Assembly: GCA_963755695.1 (NCBI GenBank)
Contig: CAVWLB010000008.1
Location: forward strand, 1,240,001-1,304,000
Length of the DNA stretch: 64,000 nt
Source of the DNA: QHWT01 sp963755695
GTDB taxonomy: Bacteria; Acidobacteriota; Vicinamibacteria; Vicinamibacterales; 2-12-FULL-66-21
Direction: 5' to 3'
Shown here piece after piece: positions 1 through 9,021 of this stretch. Position 1 is the first letter of the stretch. Each line of letters opens with the position of its first letter. The notes under the pieces were generated by a model. The model saw only the letters and a list, made by a program, of their open reading frames with translations. It ran no database searches and was not told where the DNA came from. Position numbers and translations under genes: made by a program.

Positions 1-384
1 GTCAATCCGGCGGCGAGCGACCGCCAGGTGCTCCGCGTGGCGCGCATCGCGTCGGTTGCGGGTGCGCTGCTCGGCACTGTCGTCGCATTTCTATCCCAGA
101 CCATCGTCGATGCGCTGAGCATCTTCTACACTCTGCTGGGCGTCAGCCTGTTCGTGCCGATCGTGGCGGGACTCTTCATGCGCCGGGTGCGCGCGTTCGA
201 CGCGCTGGCGGCAATCGCGGGAGGGGTCGTCGCTGTGGTGGCGGCCCAAGTGTGGAATGGCGGCCAGCCAATCGGGATGTTCACCCCCGCGATGTGCGGG
301 CTGGGCGCGGCGGTCTTGGCGTTCGCTGCCGCCGCTCTTCTGACCGAGCGTCCTTCCTCAACCACACCGGCAACGGCCAGCTAG
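1..384 (+). CDS. Sodium:solute symporter, C-terminal part
   Basis: The frame is open from the left edge and stops at 384, so only about 127 residues of the C-terminus are present. Two or three long hydrophobic stretches are visible (around IASVAGALLGTVVAFLS and LSIFYTLLGVSLFVPIVAGL), the second followed by a basic MRRVR turn. This pattern fits the last helices of sodium:solute symporter (SSS) family carriers, which couple uptake of small organic solutes to sodium. It ends 10 bases before a dehydrogenase gene and probably shares its transcript, which suggests that it imports the substrate broken down by the next two genes. The substrate cannot be told from this fragment. The family call rests on topology and residue pattern only. 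Confidence 0.65.
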   Translation, partial: VNPAASDRQVLRVARIASVAGALLGTVVAFLSQTIVDALSIFYTLLGVSLFVPIVAGLFMRRVRAFDALAAIAGGVVAVVAAQVWNGGQPIGMFTPAMCGLGAAVLAFAAAALLTERPSSTTPATAS

Positions 385-394
385 AAGGAATCAA

Positions 395-1186
395 GTGGCA
401 ACCGAAGGCTTGTTCGATCTGACAGGTAAGACCGCAGTGGTCGTCGGCGGCGCTTCAGGCATCGGCGAAGCGGTGGCATTGGGCTGCGCACGGTACGGTG
501 CGCAGGTCATTTGTCTGGACATCAACGAAGAGGCGGCGCAAAGGGTTGCAGCGCACGTGGCGAGCGACGGTTGCCGCTGCGAAGCGGGCGTGCTGGACAT
601 CCGAGACGCCGCGGCAGTCGACCGCACCTTCGATCGGGTGGCCTCCGGGCACGGATTCGATATCGTTGTCTGCACGCCGAGCATCAACGTGCGCAAGCCA
701 ATCCTGAAATACACCGATGATGACCTGTCGCGCGTGCTCGACGTGAACGTGAAAGGAAATTTCCACGTGCTGCGATCGGCGGGCCGGGTGATGATCCCAA
801 GGAAAAAGGGCAGCATCATTCTCTTTTCTTCCGTCCGATCGCAACTGGTCGAGCCGGGGCAGAGTGTCTATGCGGCGACGAAGGCGGCCGTCGTGCAGAT
901 GGTGAAGACCGCCGCTGCGGAATTCGGGCCTCATGGGGTCCGCGTAAATGCGATCGGGCCGGGGGTGATCGAGACACCGCTGACGGCGCAGATCAAGGCG
1001 GACAAGGCCTGGTACGATGCATACGCGGCAAAGAGCGTCTTCAATCGCTGGGGGCGTCCCGAAGAGATGGTCGGGCCGACCGTGTTTCTCGCCTCCGATG
1101 CAGCCAGCTACGTGACCGGCACGGTCCTGTTCGCGGACGGTGGCTGGCTGGCAGCCGACGGACGCTTCACACCGCCGGGCATGTGA
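395..1186 (+). CDS. SDR family NAD(P)-dependent oxidoreductase
   Basis: A 263-residue classical short-chain dehydrogenase. The nucleotide-binding glycine motif GGASGIG lies at residues 18-24, the catalytic serine is at about 145-146 (LFSSVRS), and the Y159-x3-K163 pair is in YAATK. The C-terminal GRPEEMVGPTVFLASD and TGTVLFADGGW segments are typical of the family. The start is GTG at 395, preceded by an AAGGAA-type ribosome site just after the transporter stop. A PSIN sequence replaces the usual NNAG after strand 4, which is an atypical variant. It sits between a symporter and a class III aminotransferase, so it probably oxidises or reduces a carbonyl or hydroxyl intermediate of the imported compound. 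The exact substrate is unknown. Confidence 0.9.
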   Translation: MATEGLFDLTGKTAVVVGGASGIGEAVALGCARYGAQVICLDINEEAAQRVAAHVASDGCRCEAGVLDIRDAAAVDRTFDRVASGHGFDIVVCTPSINVRKPILKYTDDDLSRVLDVNVKGNFHVLRSAGRVMIPRKKGSIILFSSVRSQLVEPGQSVYAATKAAVVQMVKTAAAEFGPHGVRVNAIGPGVIETPLTAQIKADKAWYDAYAAKSVFNRWGRPEEMVGPTVFLASDAASYVTGTVLFADGGWLAADGRFTPPGM

Positions 1187-1293
1187 AGGGCTCAGGACCA
1201 TGACTCACGGCTCAAGCCGGCTCAGGACTCAAGTCCTTGAAGGCCTAAGCCACCCTGAGCCATGAGCCCTAAGCCCCAAGCCAGATAGAGTAG
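1187..1293. repeat. Degenerate repeat, 'ggctcaaggctca' family
   Basis: The gap between the dehydrogenase and the aminotransferase is filled with variants of the words GGCTCA, CTCAAG, CCTAAGCC and CATGAGCC. Similar text recurs at 25606-25721 and 38400-38521. The ribosome site and start of the next gene (GGAG, then ATG at 1302) follow directly. The words are too irregular for a CRISPR or a simple microsatellite. Confidence 0.7.
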
Positions 1294-1301
1294 GAGCCAA
1301 C

Positions 1302-2627
1302 ATGAAGATCGCAGACACCACGACGGCAGGACTCGACGGCCAGACAATGGTCGACCTGACGCGAAAGCACACGTTGTTCGAGTGGTCCGCGCAGAATGCG
1401 ATCGATCCCATTCCGATCGCTGGCGCCAAGGGCTGCTGGTTCTGGACGCCTGAAGGCAAGCGCTTCCTCGACTTCAACAGTCAGTTGATGTGCGTGAACA
1501 TCGGCCACGGCGACGAACGGGTGATTCACGCGATCCAGCAGCAGGCCGCGACGCTCGCCTACGCGAACCCCTTCATGGCCAGCGAACCGCGGGCGCGGCT
1601 GGGAGCGAAGCTCGCGGAGATTACGCCCGGCGATATCGACACCTTCTTCTTCACCAACGGCGGGGCCGAAGCCAACGAGAACGCCATCAAACTGGCGCGG
1701 CAGTTCACCGGCCGTCACAAGATTCTGTCGTTCTACCGGTCGTATCACGGTGCGACCGCCGGCGCGATGATGTTGACCGGAGACCCGCGCCGCTGGGCCT
1801 CCGAGCCCGGCATGCCCGGCGCCATTCATCTCCTCAACCTCTATCACGGCATTCAGCGTGGCTGGGACACGGTGGAAAAGGCGCTCGCGGATCTCGAAGA
1901 AACGATCCAGCTCGAAGGGCCACAGTCGATTGCCGGCTTCATCCTCGAACCTGTCGTCGGCACAAATGGCGTGCTCGTGCCGCCGGCTGGCTACCTTCAG
2001 GGGGTGCGTGAGATCTGCACGAAGCATGGGATCCTGATGATCGCCGACGAGGTGATGTCGGGCTTCGGCCGCACCGGCGAGTGGTTTGCCGTCGACCACT
2101 GGAAGGTCGTACCTGACCTGTTGACGATGGCGAAGGGCTTGACCAGCGCGTACGTGCCGCTTGGGGCGGTTGGCATGCGCCACGCGATTGCGGAGCATTT
2201 CAGGGACAAGGTCTTCTTTGGCGGCCTTACCTATAACAGCCATCCGCTCGGCTGTGCGACCGCGCTGGCGACACTGCGGGTCTACGAAGAGGACGGGTTG
2301 ATCCAGAACGCGCGGCGGATGGGCGCGATCATGAAGGAACTGCTGGATGGCCTGGCGTCGCGCCATCCAATCGTTGGCGCAACTCGCGCGATCGGTCTCT
2401 TCGGGATCGTCGAGCTGGTAAAGGATCGCCAGTCCATGGAGCCGCTCGCGCCGTTCAACGGCACGTCCGAGCCGATGAAGCGGCTCGGACGGTTCTTCCG
2501 TGAGGAAGGGCTTTACACCTTCGTTCGATGGAACACGTTCTTCACCAACCCGCCGCTCATCATCAGCGAGGAGGAACTGCGGCGCGGATTCGACATCATC
2601 GGCCGCGGACTTCAGAGCCTTCACTAG
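1302..2627 (+). CDS. Class III (omega) aminotransferase
   Basis: A 441-residue PLP-dependent fold-type I enzyme of class III. TNGGAEANENAIKLAR (about 118-133) is the phosphate-binding region, IADE (247-250) supplies the Asp that contacts the pyridine nitrogen, and K278 in LLTMAKGLTSAY should form the Schiff base. The ATG at 1302 has a GGAG ribosome site eight bases upstream. Class III members move amino groups from omega-amines, taurine, beta-amino acids or similar compounds to pyruvate or 2-oxoglutarate; the overall look is closest to taurine/beta-alanine:pyruvate-type enzymes, but this is a family-level impression. With the upstream symporter and dehydrogenase it probably forms a small catabolic operon for an amine or amino acid. 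Confidence 0.88.
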   Translation: MKIADTTTAGLDGQTMVDLTRKHTLFEWSAQNAIDPIPIAGAKGCWFWTPEGKRFLDFNSQLMCVNIGHGDERVIHAIQQQAATLAYANPFMASEPRARLGAKLAEITPGDIDTFFFTNGGAEANENAIKLARQFTGRHKILSFYRSYHGATAGAMMLTGDPRRWASEPGMPGAIHLLNLYHGIQRGWDTVEKALADLEETIQLEGPQSIAGFILEPVVGTNGVLVPPAGYLQGVREICTKHGILMIADEVMSGFGRTGEWFAVDHWKVVPDLLTMAKGLTSAYVPLGAVGMRHAIAEHFRDKVFFGGLTYNSHPLGCATALATLRVYEEDGLIQNARRMGAIMKELLDGLASRHPIVGATRAIGLFGIVELVKDRQSMEPLAPFNGTSEPMKRLGRFFREEGLYTFVRWNTFFTNPPLIISEEELRRGFDIIGRGLQSLH

Positions 2628-2662
2628 GCTCGATCCCGGCGTGTCGGATCAAGGCAATCCGA

Positions 2663-3154
2663 CTACCGCATCGCTCGAGAGTAGAGAAGATCGTGGTTCC
2701 CCGGCGGTTCCAGGCCGGCCCGACGAAGCGACAGGGCGACCTGCGCCCAGTGGCGCGTTTCGTGGAAGAGGCAGTGAAAGAGCAGCTTGCGCGGGGTCAG
2801 CCGGTACTCACCGCCACTCTGCATGGTGAAGGTCCGCGCTTCATCCGCTTCGTCGGTATCCAGGTCTGACGCGAGCTGTTCGAATTCCCGCCGCACCGAG
2901 GCCCCGTAATCGAACAGAGGCGATGCGTGATGGCCGCTGAGCCCAGTACGCTCGTCGAGCTTCGATCCCGTCAGTCGCTGCAGGTGGCGGCGCTCGACGA
3001 GAAAGATGTGATCGATCAGCGCCCCGACCGTCTCGAACCGCCCCCCCGGCTGCACGTCGACGGCCATGGCTTCGGGATGCGCCAGAAACCAGACGCGCCA
3101 TTTGTCCCGTTCCTCGTTGGTATAGCGGATGAACTCGTCAAATTCGAGATGCAT
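2663..3154 (-). CDS. DinB/YfiT-like metal-dependent protein
   Basis: A 163-residue protein with the DinB four-helix-bundle pattern. The likely metal triad is H49 (in GALIDHIFLVERRH) with H131 and H135 (in HETRHWAQV). DinB-fold proteins include bacillithiol and mycothiol transferases and many uncharacterised members; the substrate here is unknown. The gene is convergent with the aminotransferase, 35 bases apart. Its upstream side is a short repeat tract that separates it from the peptidase pair transcribed in the same direction. Length and the three histidines support the call well, but not the function. Confidence 0.82.
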   Translation of the reverse strand: MHLEFDEFIRYTNEERDKWRVWFLAHPEAMAVDVQPGGRFETVGALIDHIFLVERRHLQRLTGSKLDERTGLSGHHASPLFDYGASVRREFEQLASDLDTDEADEARTFTMQSGGEYRLTPRKLLFHCLFHETRHWAQVALSLRRAGLEPPGNHDLLYSRAMR

Positions 3155-3157
3155 GGC

Positions 3158-3215
3158 GATGTCCGATGCGATGTGTCATGTGCGATGTGCGATCTGCGAG
3201 CCGGATCTCGAAGCG
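3158..3215. repeat. Short degenerate tract, 'gcgatgt' words
   Basis: Upstream of the DinB gene the sequence repeats variants of GCGATGT and GTGCGATCTGCG about six times. The unit is 7-10 bases and imperfect. It separates the DinB gene from the stop codon of the M16 peptidase gene at 3217. Confidence 0.55.
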
Positions 3216-3216
3216 A

Positions 3217-4677
3217 TTACTTCATCACGTCTGCCGCCTGCACGATCGTCACCGGTCCGAGGTTCAGGGCACCGACGCCAGGCCCGATGACTTTCCGGTC
3301 GCCGACGATGACGACAGCAAATTTCGCCGGCTCAATGTACTTGTCGGCCACCCGTTTGACGTCGGCTGTGGTAACCGCGCGGACGTGCTGTCCATAGGCC
3401 TCGTAGAAATCCTGCGGGAGATCGTAAACGGCAATCTGTGCGAGGGCGTTCGCCGTGGCCCGGGTGGTCTCGAAATTCCGCGGCAAAAGCAGCGATAGAT
3501 AGTTCTTGGCCTTTTCGAGCTCCTCCGCGCCCACCAGCTCGTGAATCCGGGTCAGTTCGTTGAAGAACTCCTTCAGGGCGTCTGCGGTCTTGTCGGTCTG
3601 CACGCCGGCGGCGGCGAAGAACGGACCGGCAGCACGCCGCATGTCGAACGCCGACGAAGCGCCGTATGCGTAGCCGTGCTGTTCGCGCAGGTTCTGATTG
3701 AGGCGCGACGTGAACGCGCCCCCCAGGATGGTATTCAGCACCCGCAACGGGAAATAGTCAGGCGTCGAACGGGCGACGCCAACCCACCCGATCCGGATCT
3801 GCGACTGAGCGGCGCCCGGCTTGTCGATCAGGTAGATGTGCCTGGCCGTCAGTTGTGTGGCGTCGGTCAGCGCGGGAGAGGCGGCAGCGGCCGGACTGCC
3901 TTTCCATTGGCCGATCGTGCGTTCGAGCGTCTGGACGACGGTGTTCGCGGTCACGTCTCCGGTCACGACGAGAGTGGCGTTTTGCGGGCGATACACTGAC
4001 GCGTGAAACGCCGCAAGATCCTCTCGCGTGAAACTGCGCAGCGACATTGCCGTTCCGATCGACGGCGTCCCGTAGCGGTGCGAGGTCCCGTAGACCAGCC
4101 GCGGAAACGCGATCTGGATCAGCTGCGCGGGATCGTCCTCGGCCTCCAGCAGCGCCGTCAGTGCCTCCTCGCGAAGCCGTTTCAGCTCGGCGTCTGGAAA
4201 CGTCGGATGTGCGATGACGTCGGCCATGACCGGCAGTGCATCGCCGAGACGCGCGACCGGCACGTGCAGGTCGACGTAGGAGGCGTCGCTCGAGCTCGAG
4301 GTGTCGAGTTCCGCTCCGAGATAGTCGATGGCGTCGGCGATCTCCAGCGCCGAGCGGCTGCCCGCGCCTTCATCGAGCATGTCGGCGGTGAGACTGGCGA
4401 GCCCGAACTTCTTGACCGGGTCCGAGCCGCTGCCGGCGGCGCGCACCGCGAGCTCGACGTGCACCACCGGAACCTTGTGCTGCGCCACGATCCATACCGG
4501 AAGAGCGTTCGAGAGCGTCCGCCGATCGACGGCTGGCAAGTGCAGCTCCGGCGGCGGGCCGATTGACGGCGCCTTCGATCGATCGGGTTGCTGGACCGCC
4601 AGCAGCGTGGACGCCCAGAGCCAGGCCAGGGCGCAGAGCAGGCAAAGAGCAGGGCGGACTAAAGGACGCGGGGTCAC
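3217..4677 (-). CDS. M16 family peptidase subunit lacking the zinc motif
   Basis: A 486-residue protein with an N-terminal signal-like segment (LCLLCALAWLWASTLLA) and two M16-type repeats. The helix that should carry HxxEH reads GLASLTADMLDEG, so the zinc-binding residues are absent. In M16 heterodimers the inactive subunit commonly pairs with an active one, and the overlapping upstream gene has the intact motif. The two genes share four bases (ATGA), pointing to translational coupling and a one-to-one complex. The likely location is the periplasm or outer-membrane side, where such pairs degrade small peptides or process proteins. The substrate is unknown. Confidence 0.88.
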   Translation of the reverse strand: MTPRPLVRPALCLLCALAWLWASTLLAVQQPDRSKAPSIGPPPELHLPAVDRRTLSNALPVWIVAQHKVPVVHVELAVRAAGSGSDPVKKFGLASLTADMLDEGAGSRSALEIADAIDYLGAELDTSSSSDASYVDLHVPVARLGDALPVMADVIAHPTFPDAELKRLREEALTALLEAEDDPAQLIQIAFPRLVYGTSHRYGTPSIGTAMSLRSFTREDLAAFHASVYRPQNATLVVTGDVTANTVVQTLERTIGQWKGSPAAAASPALTDATQLTARHIYLIDKPGAAQSQIRIGWVGVARSTPDYFPLRVLNTILGGAFTSRLNQNLREQHGYAYGASSAFDMRRAAGPFFAAAGVQTDKTADALKEFFNELTRIHELVGAEELEKAKNYLSLLLPRNFETTRATANALAQIAVYDLPQDFYEAYGQHVRAVTTADVKRVADKYIEPAKFAVVIVGDRKVIGPGVGALNLGPVTIVQAADVMK

Positions 4678-6038
4678 TTCACCGGCTCCACGGTCAGCTC
4701 GACTCGCTTGTCGAGCGGCAGGAAGCGCGCGGCCGCCGCCTGCACGTCGAGCGGCGACAACGCGGCATACCGCGACAAATCCAGGTTGAAGTACCCCGGA
4801 TTGCCGGTGGCGAAGTAGTACGCGTTGAACTGATCGGCCACACCACCGAAGCCGCCGACCTTTTCGAGCCGGTCATAGAACGAGGCCTCGATCTGATTGA
4901 GCGCGCGCCGGAACTCGCGCGCATCCGGCGGCGCGTCTTGCAGCTTGCGGACCTCTTCGTCGACGATGCCGCGGATGCGGTCGATCGTTCCCGCCGGGAT
5001 CGAGCCGTCAGCGCCGGGACGTGCGGTTACCGCGATCTCGTACTGCGAATTGAGCGCCATCGATTGCTGGACCGCCGAGACGTCCTGCGCGATCTGCAGG
5101 TCGTAGACCAGCCGCTTGTAGAGACGCGAATTCTTGCCGCCGGCGAGAAGAATGGAGACCACGTCGAGTTCGGCGTCTCCCGGGGTCAGGTGAGCCGGGG
5201 TGATCCAGGCCAGATAGAGACGAGGGAGCTGCACGCGATCCTGAATCGTTTTCCGTTTCACTTCGGTGAGGAAGGGGTGAGGGTAGTCGATGGGAGGAGC
5301 CGGCCCGGCTCCCGGCTTGACGTCTGAAAACCACTTCTCGATCGCGGCGCGTGCCTTGGTCGAATCGATGTCGCCGGCGACCACGAGGCTGGCATTTGCC
5401 GGCTGGTAGTAGCTCTTGAAGAAATCGACCACATCCTCGTAGCTCGCCGCCGTCAGATCGTCCATGTAGCCAATCGTCGGCCAGTGGTAGGGATGCTCCG
5501 GCGGATAGAGCATTTCTCCGATGGTGATCGAGGCCATGCCGTACGGCGTGTTCTCGTAGCTCTGACGCCGCTCGTTCTTGACGACATCGCGTTGTCCGTT
5601 GACCCGCGCTGGCGATATCGCGTCGAGCAGATACCCCATCCGGTCCGATTCGAGGAACAACGCCAGGTCGAGCGCGTTCGACGGCGCGTCGATGTAATAG
5701 TTGGTGCGGTCGTTTTCGGTCGATCCGTTGTTGGTGGCGCCGGCGGTCTCGAGGAGTTCGTCGAACTGTCCTTCCTTCACGTGCCCCGAGCCTTCGAACA
5801 TCAGGTGCTCGAACAGATGCGCGAAACCGGTCCGGCCAGGCTTCTCGCGCGCGGAGCCGACGTGATACCAGACATTGACCGTCAGCAATGGAACGGTGTG
5901 ATCCTCGTGCAGAATCACGTGCAGACCGTTCGGTAACCGAAACTGGGTGTAAGCGATCTGGAGGCGGTCTCGCGCCGGCGCTGGCGCCTGGCCCGACGCC
6001 GTCGCTGCGAGAGCAAGGAACAGCACGATGGCCCGCAT
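4674..6038 (-). CDS. M16 family zinc metallopeptidase, catalytic subunit
   Basis: A 454-residue protein from the ATG at 6038, chosen because it begins MRAIVLFLALAATASG, a clear signal peptide. A longer frame from a TTG at 6068 would start inside the intergenic repeat. The inverted zinc motif HLFEH is at residues 74-78 and the distal glutamate ligand lies in VVKNERRQ at about residue 156. These are the pitrilysin/processing-peptidase metal ligands. Length fits a two-domain single-chain M16B subunit. It is followed with a four-base overlap by the motif-less partner, so the two very likely assemble as a heterodimer in the periplasm. Confidence 0.92.
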   Translation of the reverse strand: MRAIVLFLALAATASGQAPAPARDRLQIAYTQFRLPNGLHVILHEDHTVPLLTVNVWYHVGSAREKPGRTGFAHLFEHLMFEGSGHVKEGQFDELLETAGATNNGSTENDRTNYYIDAPSNALDLALFLESDRMGYLLDAISPARVNGQRDVVKNERRQSYENTPYGMASITIGEMLYPPEHPYHWPTIGYMDDLTAASYEDVVDFFKSYYQPANASLVVAGDIDSTKARAAIEKWFSDVKPGAGPAPPIDYPHPFLTEVKRKTIQDRVQLPRLYLAWITPAHLTPGDAELDVVSILLAGGKNSRLYKRLVYDLQIAQDVSAVQQSMALNSQYEIAVTARPGADGSIPAGTIDRIRGIVDEEVRKLQDAPPDAREFRRALNQIEASFYDRLEKVGGFGGVADQFNAYYFATGNPGYFNLDLSRYAALSPLDVQAAAARFLPLDKRVELTVEPVK

Positions 6039-6057
6039 GGGACGAGACGCGAACCGT

Positions 6058-6109
6058 TCAATCACCAAATCACCAAATCACCAAATCAGCAGATCACCAA
6101 ATCACATAT
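6058..6109. repeat. Tandem 'atcaccaaatc' repeat between divergent genes
   Basis: About five to six near-perfect copies of an ATCACCAA word with a 9-10 base period lie between the divergent M16 peptidase and aminotransferase starts. The promoters of both genes must overlap or flank this tract. The same word family is found at 10725-10760, 16661-16880 and 27975-28078. Confidence 0.8.
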
Positions 6110-6118
6110 TCTACTGAG

Positions 6119-7294
6119 ATGTTCTCCCGCCGCGTTCCTGAAGATCGACGGCCCAATCGTCTCGCGGCCGCGCTCATGGATAGCCGGCGGACCGGTGGCC
6201 GGTTGATCGATCTGACCGTTTCGAATCCCACGCGGGTCGGAATCCGATACCCCGATACCTTGCTGTCGGCTCTGGCCGATGCGCGCGCGCTCACCTACCG
6301 TCCGGAGCCGTTCGGCCTGCGGGAAGCGCGCGAGGCGGTTGCCCGAACATATGCCCGGCGCGGCGTTCGCATGATTCCCGATCGCATCATGCTCACCGCC
6401 AGCACCAGCGAAGCTTACTCGCTCCTGTTCAAGCTTCTGTGCGACGCCGGACAATCGAGCGTGCTCACGCCCGCACCGAGCTATCCATTATTCGATCATC
6501 TGACGCGTCTCGATGCCGTCTCCGAGCGCCGCTACACGCTCGCGTATCACGGTGCCTGGGAAGTCGACGGCGGAGATCTCGACCGTGCGTGGACGGCAGA
6601 TACACGCGCCGTGCTCGTCGTCTCTCCGAACAATCCCACCGGTTCGGTCCTCACCGAACGCGACGCGGCAGAGGTGGTGAGTCGTTGCGCGGAACGCCAC
6701 GCCGCTCTCATGCTGGACGAGGTGTTCTGCGATTATCCGTTCGCCGACGCGCCGCTTCCCGAGCCCGACGCACTCCAGCGTGACGAGTGCCTGCTCTTTC
6801 GGCTCGGCGGGTTGTCGAAGACGGCCGGTCTGCCGCAAGTGAAGCTTGGCTGGATTGCGATGAGTGGCCCAGAAAGTCTCGTCGAGGAAGCCGCCGACCG
6901 GCTCGAGTTGATCTTCGACACTTACTTGTCTGTTTCGACACCCGTTCAGGTGGCCGCGCCGGCGCTTCTCGATGCCACCATCCCGGTTCGGGAGCAGATC
7001 CGCGATCGCGTGCGGCACAACTATCACGCGTTGCGCGAGCTGACGGCGGACAGCCACGTCGGCGTCGACGTGCTTGCGGCGGATGGCGGGTGGTCTGCGG
7101 TCCTGCGGGTGCCCGCCACCGCAAGCGAGGAGGCGCTCGCGCTCGACCTCGTCATTCGCGACGGAATCGTGGTCCATCCCGGCTTCTTCTTCGATTTCCC
7201 GCACGAAGCCTTTCTCGTGATCAGCCTGTTGCCCGAGCCCGAGCTCTTCGCCCGCGGAGTCCGGCTGATCCTGGAGCGCGTGCATGCCGCGTGA
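6119..7294 (+). CDS. Class I/II pyridoxal-phosphate aminotransferase
   Basis: A 391-residue enzyme from the ATG at 6119; upstream in-frame sequence is repeat or antisense to the peptidase and was not used. NNPTG at 171-175, D200 in LMLDEVF and the Schiff-base lysine K234 in GLSKTAGLPQVKLGW are all in place, giving the aspartate-aminotransferase fold. The sequence resembles aminotransferases often annotated only as class I/II, so the amino donor is not known. The stop overlaps the malQ start by 11 bases, so the two are cotranscribed and translationally coupled. There is no obvious metabolic link between amino transfer and glucan transfer. Confidence 0.88.
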   Translation: MFSRRVPEDRRPNRLAAALMDSRRTGGRLIDLTVSNPTRVGIRYPDTLLSALADARALTYRPEPFGLREAREAVARTYARRGVRMIPDRIMLTASTSEAYSLLFKLLCDAGQSSVLTPAPSYPLFDHLTRLDAVSERRYTLAYHGAWEVDGGDLDRAWTADTRAVLVVSPNNPTGSVLTERDAAEVVSRCAERHAALMLDEVFCDYPFADAPLPEPDALQRDECLLFRLGGLSKTAGLPQVKLGWIAMSGPESLVEEAADRLELIFDTYLSVSTPVQVAAPALLDATIPVREQIRDRVRHNYHALRELTADSHVGVDVLAADGGWSAVLRVPATASEEALALDLVIRDGIVVHPGFFFDFPHEAFLVISLLPEPELFARGVRLILERVHAA

Positions 7295-8852
7295 TTTCTT
7301 TACCGGCCGCCATGCCGGGTTGCTCGTGCCGCTCTTCTCGATTCCTTCACGTGAGAGCTGGGGCATCGGCGAGATCCCGGACATCGTTCGGCTCGGATGC
7401 TGGATGCGTGAGGCCGGGCTCAGCTTCCTGCAGATGCTTCCGCTCAACGAGATGGCCGAGGGGCAGAACTCGCCGTACTCGGCGCTCAGCGCGATGGCGG
7501 TCGATCCGCTCTACATCGCGCCTTCGCTCGTCGAGGATGTCGACGCGCTCGGCGGAGAGAACCTGCTGAGCGGCGAGGAACGTGCGGCTCTCCGGGCGGC
7601 ACGCGAGGCGGCGGTGATTCAGTATCCCGCGGTGCGGGCGATCAAGAGCCGGGTGTTTCGCGCGGCGTTCGATCGGTTCATCAGCGATGAATGGAACGCC
7701 CATTCGCACCGCGCCTCGCGGCTGGCGGAATACATTCAGCGCGAACGTTGGTGGCTGGACGACTACACGCTGTTCCGGGCGATTCATGCGCGGGAGGACC
7801 GACGGCACTGGCGCGAGTGGGAACCGGGACTGCGCGACCGCGAGCCGGAGGCGCTCGACCGTGCCCGCGCGGCGCTCTGGACCGAGCGATTGTTCTACGC
7901 CTATCTGCAGTGGCTGGCCGCGGAGCAGTGGGCCGATGCTCGCGACCGATCGGGCATCGGTCTGTTCGGTGATTTTCCATTCATGGTGAGCGGCGACAGT
8001 GTGGACGTATGGTCCCGGCAAGGAGACTTTCGCCTCGACGCGTCGGTCGGTTCGCCGCCCGACGCCTTTTCCGAGACCGGACAGGATTGGGGATTTCCGG
8101 CGTACCGGTGGTCGAAGATTGCGGCCGAGGGGGATGTGTGGTTGATGGCGCGCGCGCGGCGCAGCGCGGAGACGTACAACGGCTACCGGGTCGATCACCT
8201 CGTGGGGTTCTTCCGCACCTACGCGCGCGAGCCGGATGGATCGGCGGGGTTCGTGCCGCCCGACGTGCCCTCGCAGATCGCCCAGGGTGAGCGGCTGCTG
8301 ACGCTCTTCGGATCCACCGGCGCGCGGGTCATTGCGGAGGATCTCGGCCTCATTCCCAAATTCGTCCGCGAGACGCTGAAGCGCGCCGGCATTCCCGGCT
8401 ACAAGGTGCTGCGCTGGGAACGCGAGTGGGACGAACCGCATCAGCCGTTTCGCGATCCGCTCACGTATCCGCCGATGTCGGTCGCGACGAGCGGGACCCA
8501 CGACACCGAATCATTGGCGGAGTGGTGGGACACGGCGCCAGCCGACGAGCGGTCGGCCGTCGCGACACTCGGCACCCTCCGCCGCGTCGGCTGCGATCCC
8601 GACGCGCCGTTCGGCGAACACATCCGAGACGCGATTCTGCGCACGCTCTTCGAATCCGGCTCCAGTCTCGTCCTGCTGCCAATCCAGGACGTCTTTGGCT
8701 GGCGCGATCGAATCAATATCCCGGCGCTGATCAGCGACACCAACTGGTGCTGGCAGCTTCCGTGGCCCGTCGAGGACCTGTTGAAGCAGCCGCAGGGCCG
8801 CGAACGCGCCTCATTCCTGCGCGCGCTGACGGAGCAGACCCAGCGCACATAG
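7284..8852 (+). CDS. malQ: 4-alpha-glucanotransferase (GH77)
   Basis: A 522-residue GH77 amylomaltase, which transfers alpha-1,4-glucan segments between maltooligosaccharides and releases glucose in glycogen and maltodextrin turnover. Family motifs appear in order: SRESWGIGEIPD, LPLNEMAEGQNSPYS, QDWGFPAYRW, the nucleophile aspartate in YRVDHLVGFFR, the acid/base glutamate in IAEDLG, and the transition-state aspartate in TSGTHDTESLAEWW. Length is normal for the short bacterial form. It starts inside the preceding aminotransferase gene. Together with glgC at 52.6 kb it indicates that this organism makes and uses glycogen-like glucans in the cytoplasm. Confidence 0.95.
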   Translation: MPRDFFTGRHAGLLVPLFSIPSRESWGIGEIPDIVRLGCWMREAGLSFLQMLPLNEMAEGQNSPYSALSAMAVDPLYIAPSLVEDVDALGGENLLSGEERAALRAAREAAVIQYPAVRAIKSRVFRAAFDRFISDEWNAHSHRASRLAEYIQRERWWLDDYTLFRAIHAREDRRHWREWEPGLRDREPEALDRARAALWTERLFYAYLQWLAAEQWADARDRSGIGLFGDFPFMVSGDSVDVWSRQGDFRLDASVGSPPDAFSETGQDWGFPAYRWSKIAAEGDVWLMARARRSAETYNGYRVDHLVGFFRTYAREPDGSAGFVPPDVPSQIAQGERLLTLFGSTGARVIAEDLGLIPKFVRETLKRAGIPGYKVLRWEREWDEPHQPFRDPLTYPPMSVATSGTHDTESLAEWWDTAPADERSAVATLGTLRRVGCDPDAPFGEHIRDAILRTLFESGSSLVLLPIQDVFGWRDRINIPALISDTNWCWQLPWPVEDLLKQPQGRERASFLRALTEQTQRT

Positions 8853-9000
8853 ATTGAAGGCTTTAGACTGAAGACTGAAGATTGCAGACTGAAGATTGGA
8901 GACTGAAGATTGCAGACTGCAGATTGCTGAGTGCAGACTGACGACTGGCGATTGACGACTGCCGATTGAAGATTGCCGATTGCAGACTGCCGATTGCCTT
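8853..9000. repeat. Degenerate 'gactgaagattgcag' repeat
   Basis: After the malQ stop, roughly 145 bases consist of alternating AGATTG, AGACTG, GATTGC and CGACTG words with a six to seven base period. All copies run in the same direction, so no hairpin is expected. A second locus with the same words is at 40951-41092. The M20 gene starts just beyond the tract. Confidence 0.8.
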
Positions 9001-9021
9001 CGGCATATACAATCAACGCCC

